From Natrinema soli (GTDB lineage: Archaea > Halobacteriota > Halobacteria > Halobacteriales > Natrialbaceae), in NCBI RefSeq assembly GCF_028618695.1, contig NZ_JAQIVI010000158.1, forward strand, positions 1-5,184: 5,184 nt of DNA, in the 5' to 3' direction. The notes beneath the pieces were generated by a model, which saw only the letters and a list, made by a program, of their open reading frames with translations, was not told where the DNA came from and did no database searches. Of the stretch, positions 4,689 through 5,184 are shown piece by piece. Positions within the stretch are counted from its first letter, which is position 1, and each line of letters starts with the position of its first letter. Made by a program: the position numbers and the translations under genes.

Positions 4689-5184
4689 ATGCGTCTAAAC
4701 GGTGGCTCAGATCGGTCCGGCGATACCGCTGGTATAGTTGACGGAACGGAACCGAGGGCGGATCACCGCGTCTACCGCGGCTGGTACGTCGTCGCCGGCG
4801 GCTTCGTCGGTGCCTTCGTCGTCTTCGGCCTCTCTTATGCCTTCGGCGTCTTCCTCGGTCCGATGCAGCGGGATCTCGGGATTTCCCGATCCGCCGTCTC
4901 GTTCGTCTTCTCCCTGCAGACGGTCGTCATCTACCTCGCGGCAGCGATTCTGGGCGTACTCGCCGACCGGTTCGGTGTCCGGCGACTGCTGGCGTTCGGT
5001 GCGGTCATGCTCGCGATCGGTGGCATCTGGACGAGTCAGACGGAGTCGTATGCTGGGCTCTTGTTCGCCTACGGTGTCCTCACGGCGATCGGACTCGGCG
5101 TGATCTACGTGGTCTCTTACGCCACGGTCCCGCGCTGGTTCCAGCGCCGCCGCGGCCTCGCGACCGGCATCGCGACGGCCGGCC
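4689..5184 (+). CDS. MFS transporter, N-terminal part (3' end outside window)
   Basis: The frame from ATG 4689 stays open to the window edge and gives 165 residues, about the first third of a 12-helix major facilitator. After a polar N-terminus of about 28 residues, RGWYVVAGGFVGAFVVFGLS (30-49) starts helix 1, leading into YAFGVFLGPMQRDLGISRSAVS, a stretch typical of monocarboxylate/oxalate-type MFS proteins. GVLADRFGVRR (89-99) is MFS motif A in the loop between helices 2 and 3. Helices 3 and 4 follow, then VPRWFQRRRGLATGIATAG (147-165). Divergent from atoE with a 62-bp gap and facing promoters, which suggests shared control and perhaps a related organic-acid substrate; that is inference. 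The exact substrate cannot be read from this part. Confidence 0.88.
   Translation, partial: MRLNGGSDRSGDTAGIVDGTEPRADHRVYRGWYVVAGGFVGAFVVFGLSYAFGVFLGPMQRDLGISRSAVSFVFSLQTVVIYLAAAILGVLADRFGVRRLLAFGAVMLAIGGIWTSQTESYAGLLFAYGVLTAIGLGVIYVVSYATVPRWFQRRRGLATGIATAG

Overview
The window looks like a piece of a haloarchaeal chromosome. The evidence is high GC with strong G/C preference at third codon positions, acidic proteins, an archaeal-type ribosomal protein L11 with the typical halophile N-terminus, and TATA-like promoters about 26-30 bases before start codons with no clear Shine-Dalgarno sites. A genus cannot be fixed by reading; a member of the Natrialbales (Natrinema/Haloterrigena/Natronorubrum type) is a guess.

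Layout. Bases 1-97 hold the 3' end of an unidentified + strand gene. It converges on rpl11 (365-853, -), which has a good TATA box and a hairpin just past its stop. A small SRPBCC-fold protein follows (1013-1435, +). Bases 1436-2011 carry no believable gene. About 1494-1906 of this is a dense run of short inverted repeats, ending in a 46-nt composite stem. Next is a divergent pair: a flavin reductase-family protein (2012-2641, -) and an HxlR-family regulator (2774-3127, +), with two adjacent palindromes between them. The regulator converges on an AtoE-family short-chain fatty acid transporter (3172-4626, -). That gene diverges, across 62 bp, from an MFS transporter (4689 to the window end, +) that is cut off by the window edge.

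How the genes may work together. The HxlR regulator has an N-terminal Cys16 and a late Cys103, placed like the thiols of the quinone/electrophile sensor YodB. It sits head-to-head with a flavin reductase, which suggests a redox-responsive pair. AtoE and the MFS protein may form a second divergent pair for monocarboxylate movement. A strong imperfect inverted repeat covers the atoE start codon and is a candidate operator.

The most unusual material is non-coding. Hairpins with a shared 11-nt loop (consensus GARCRNAGTGA) occur repeatedly in the 1494-1906 array. One also occurs, on the opposite strand, right after rpl11. The two best copies differ by a compensatory base-pair change, which suggests an RNA-level structure family lying downstream of genes.
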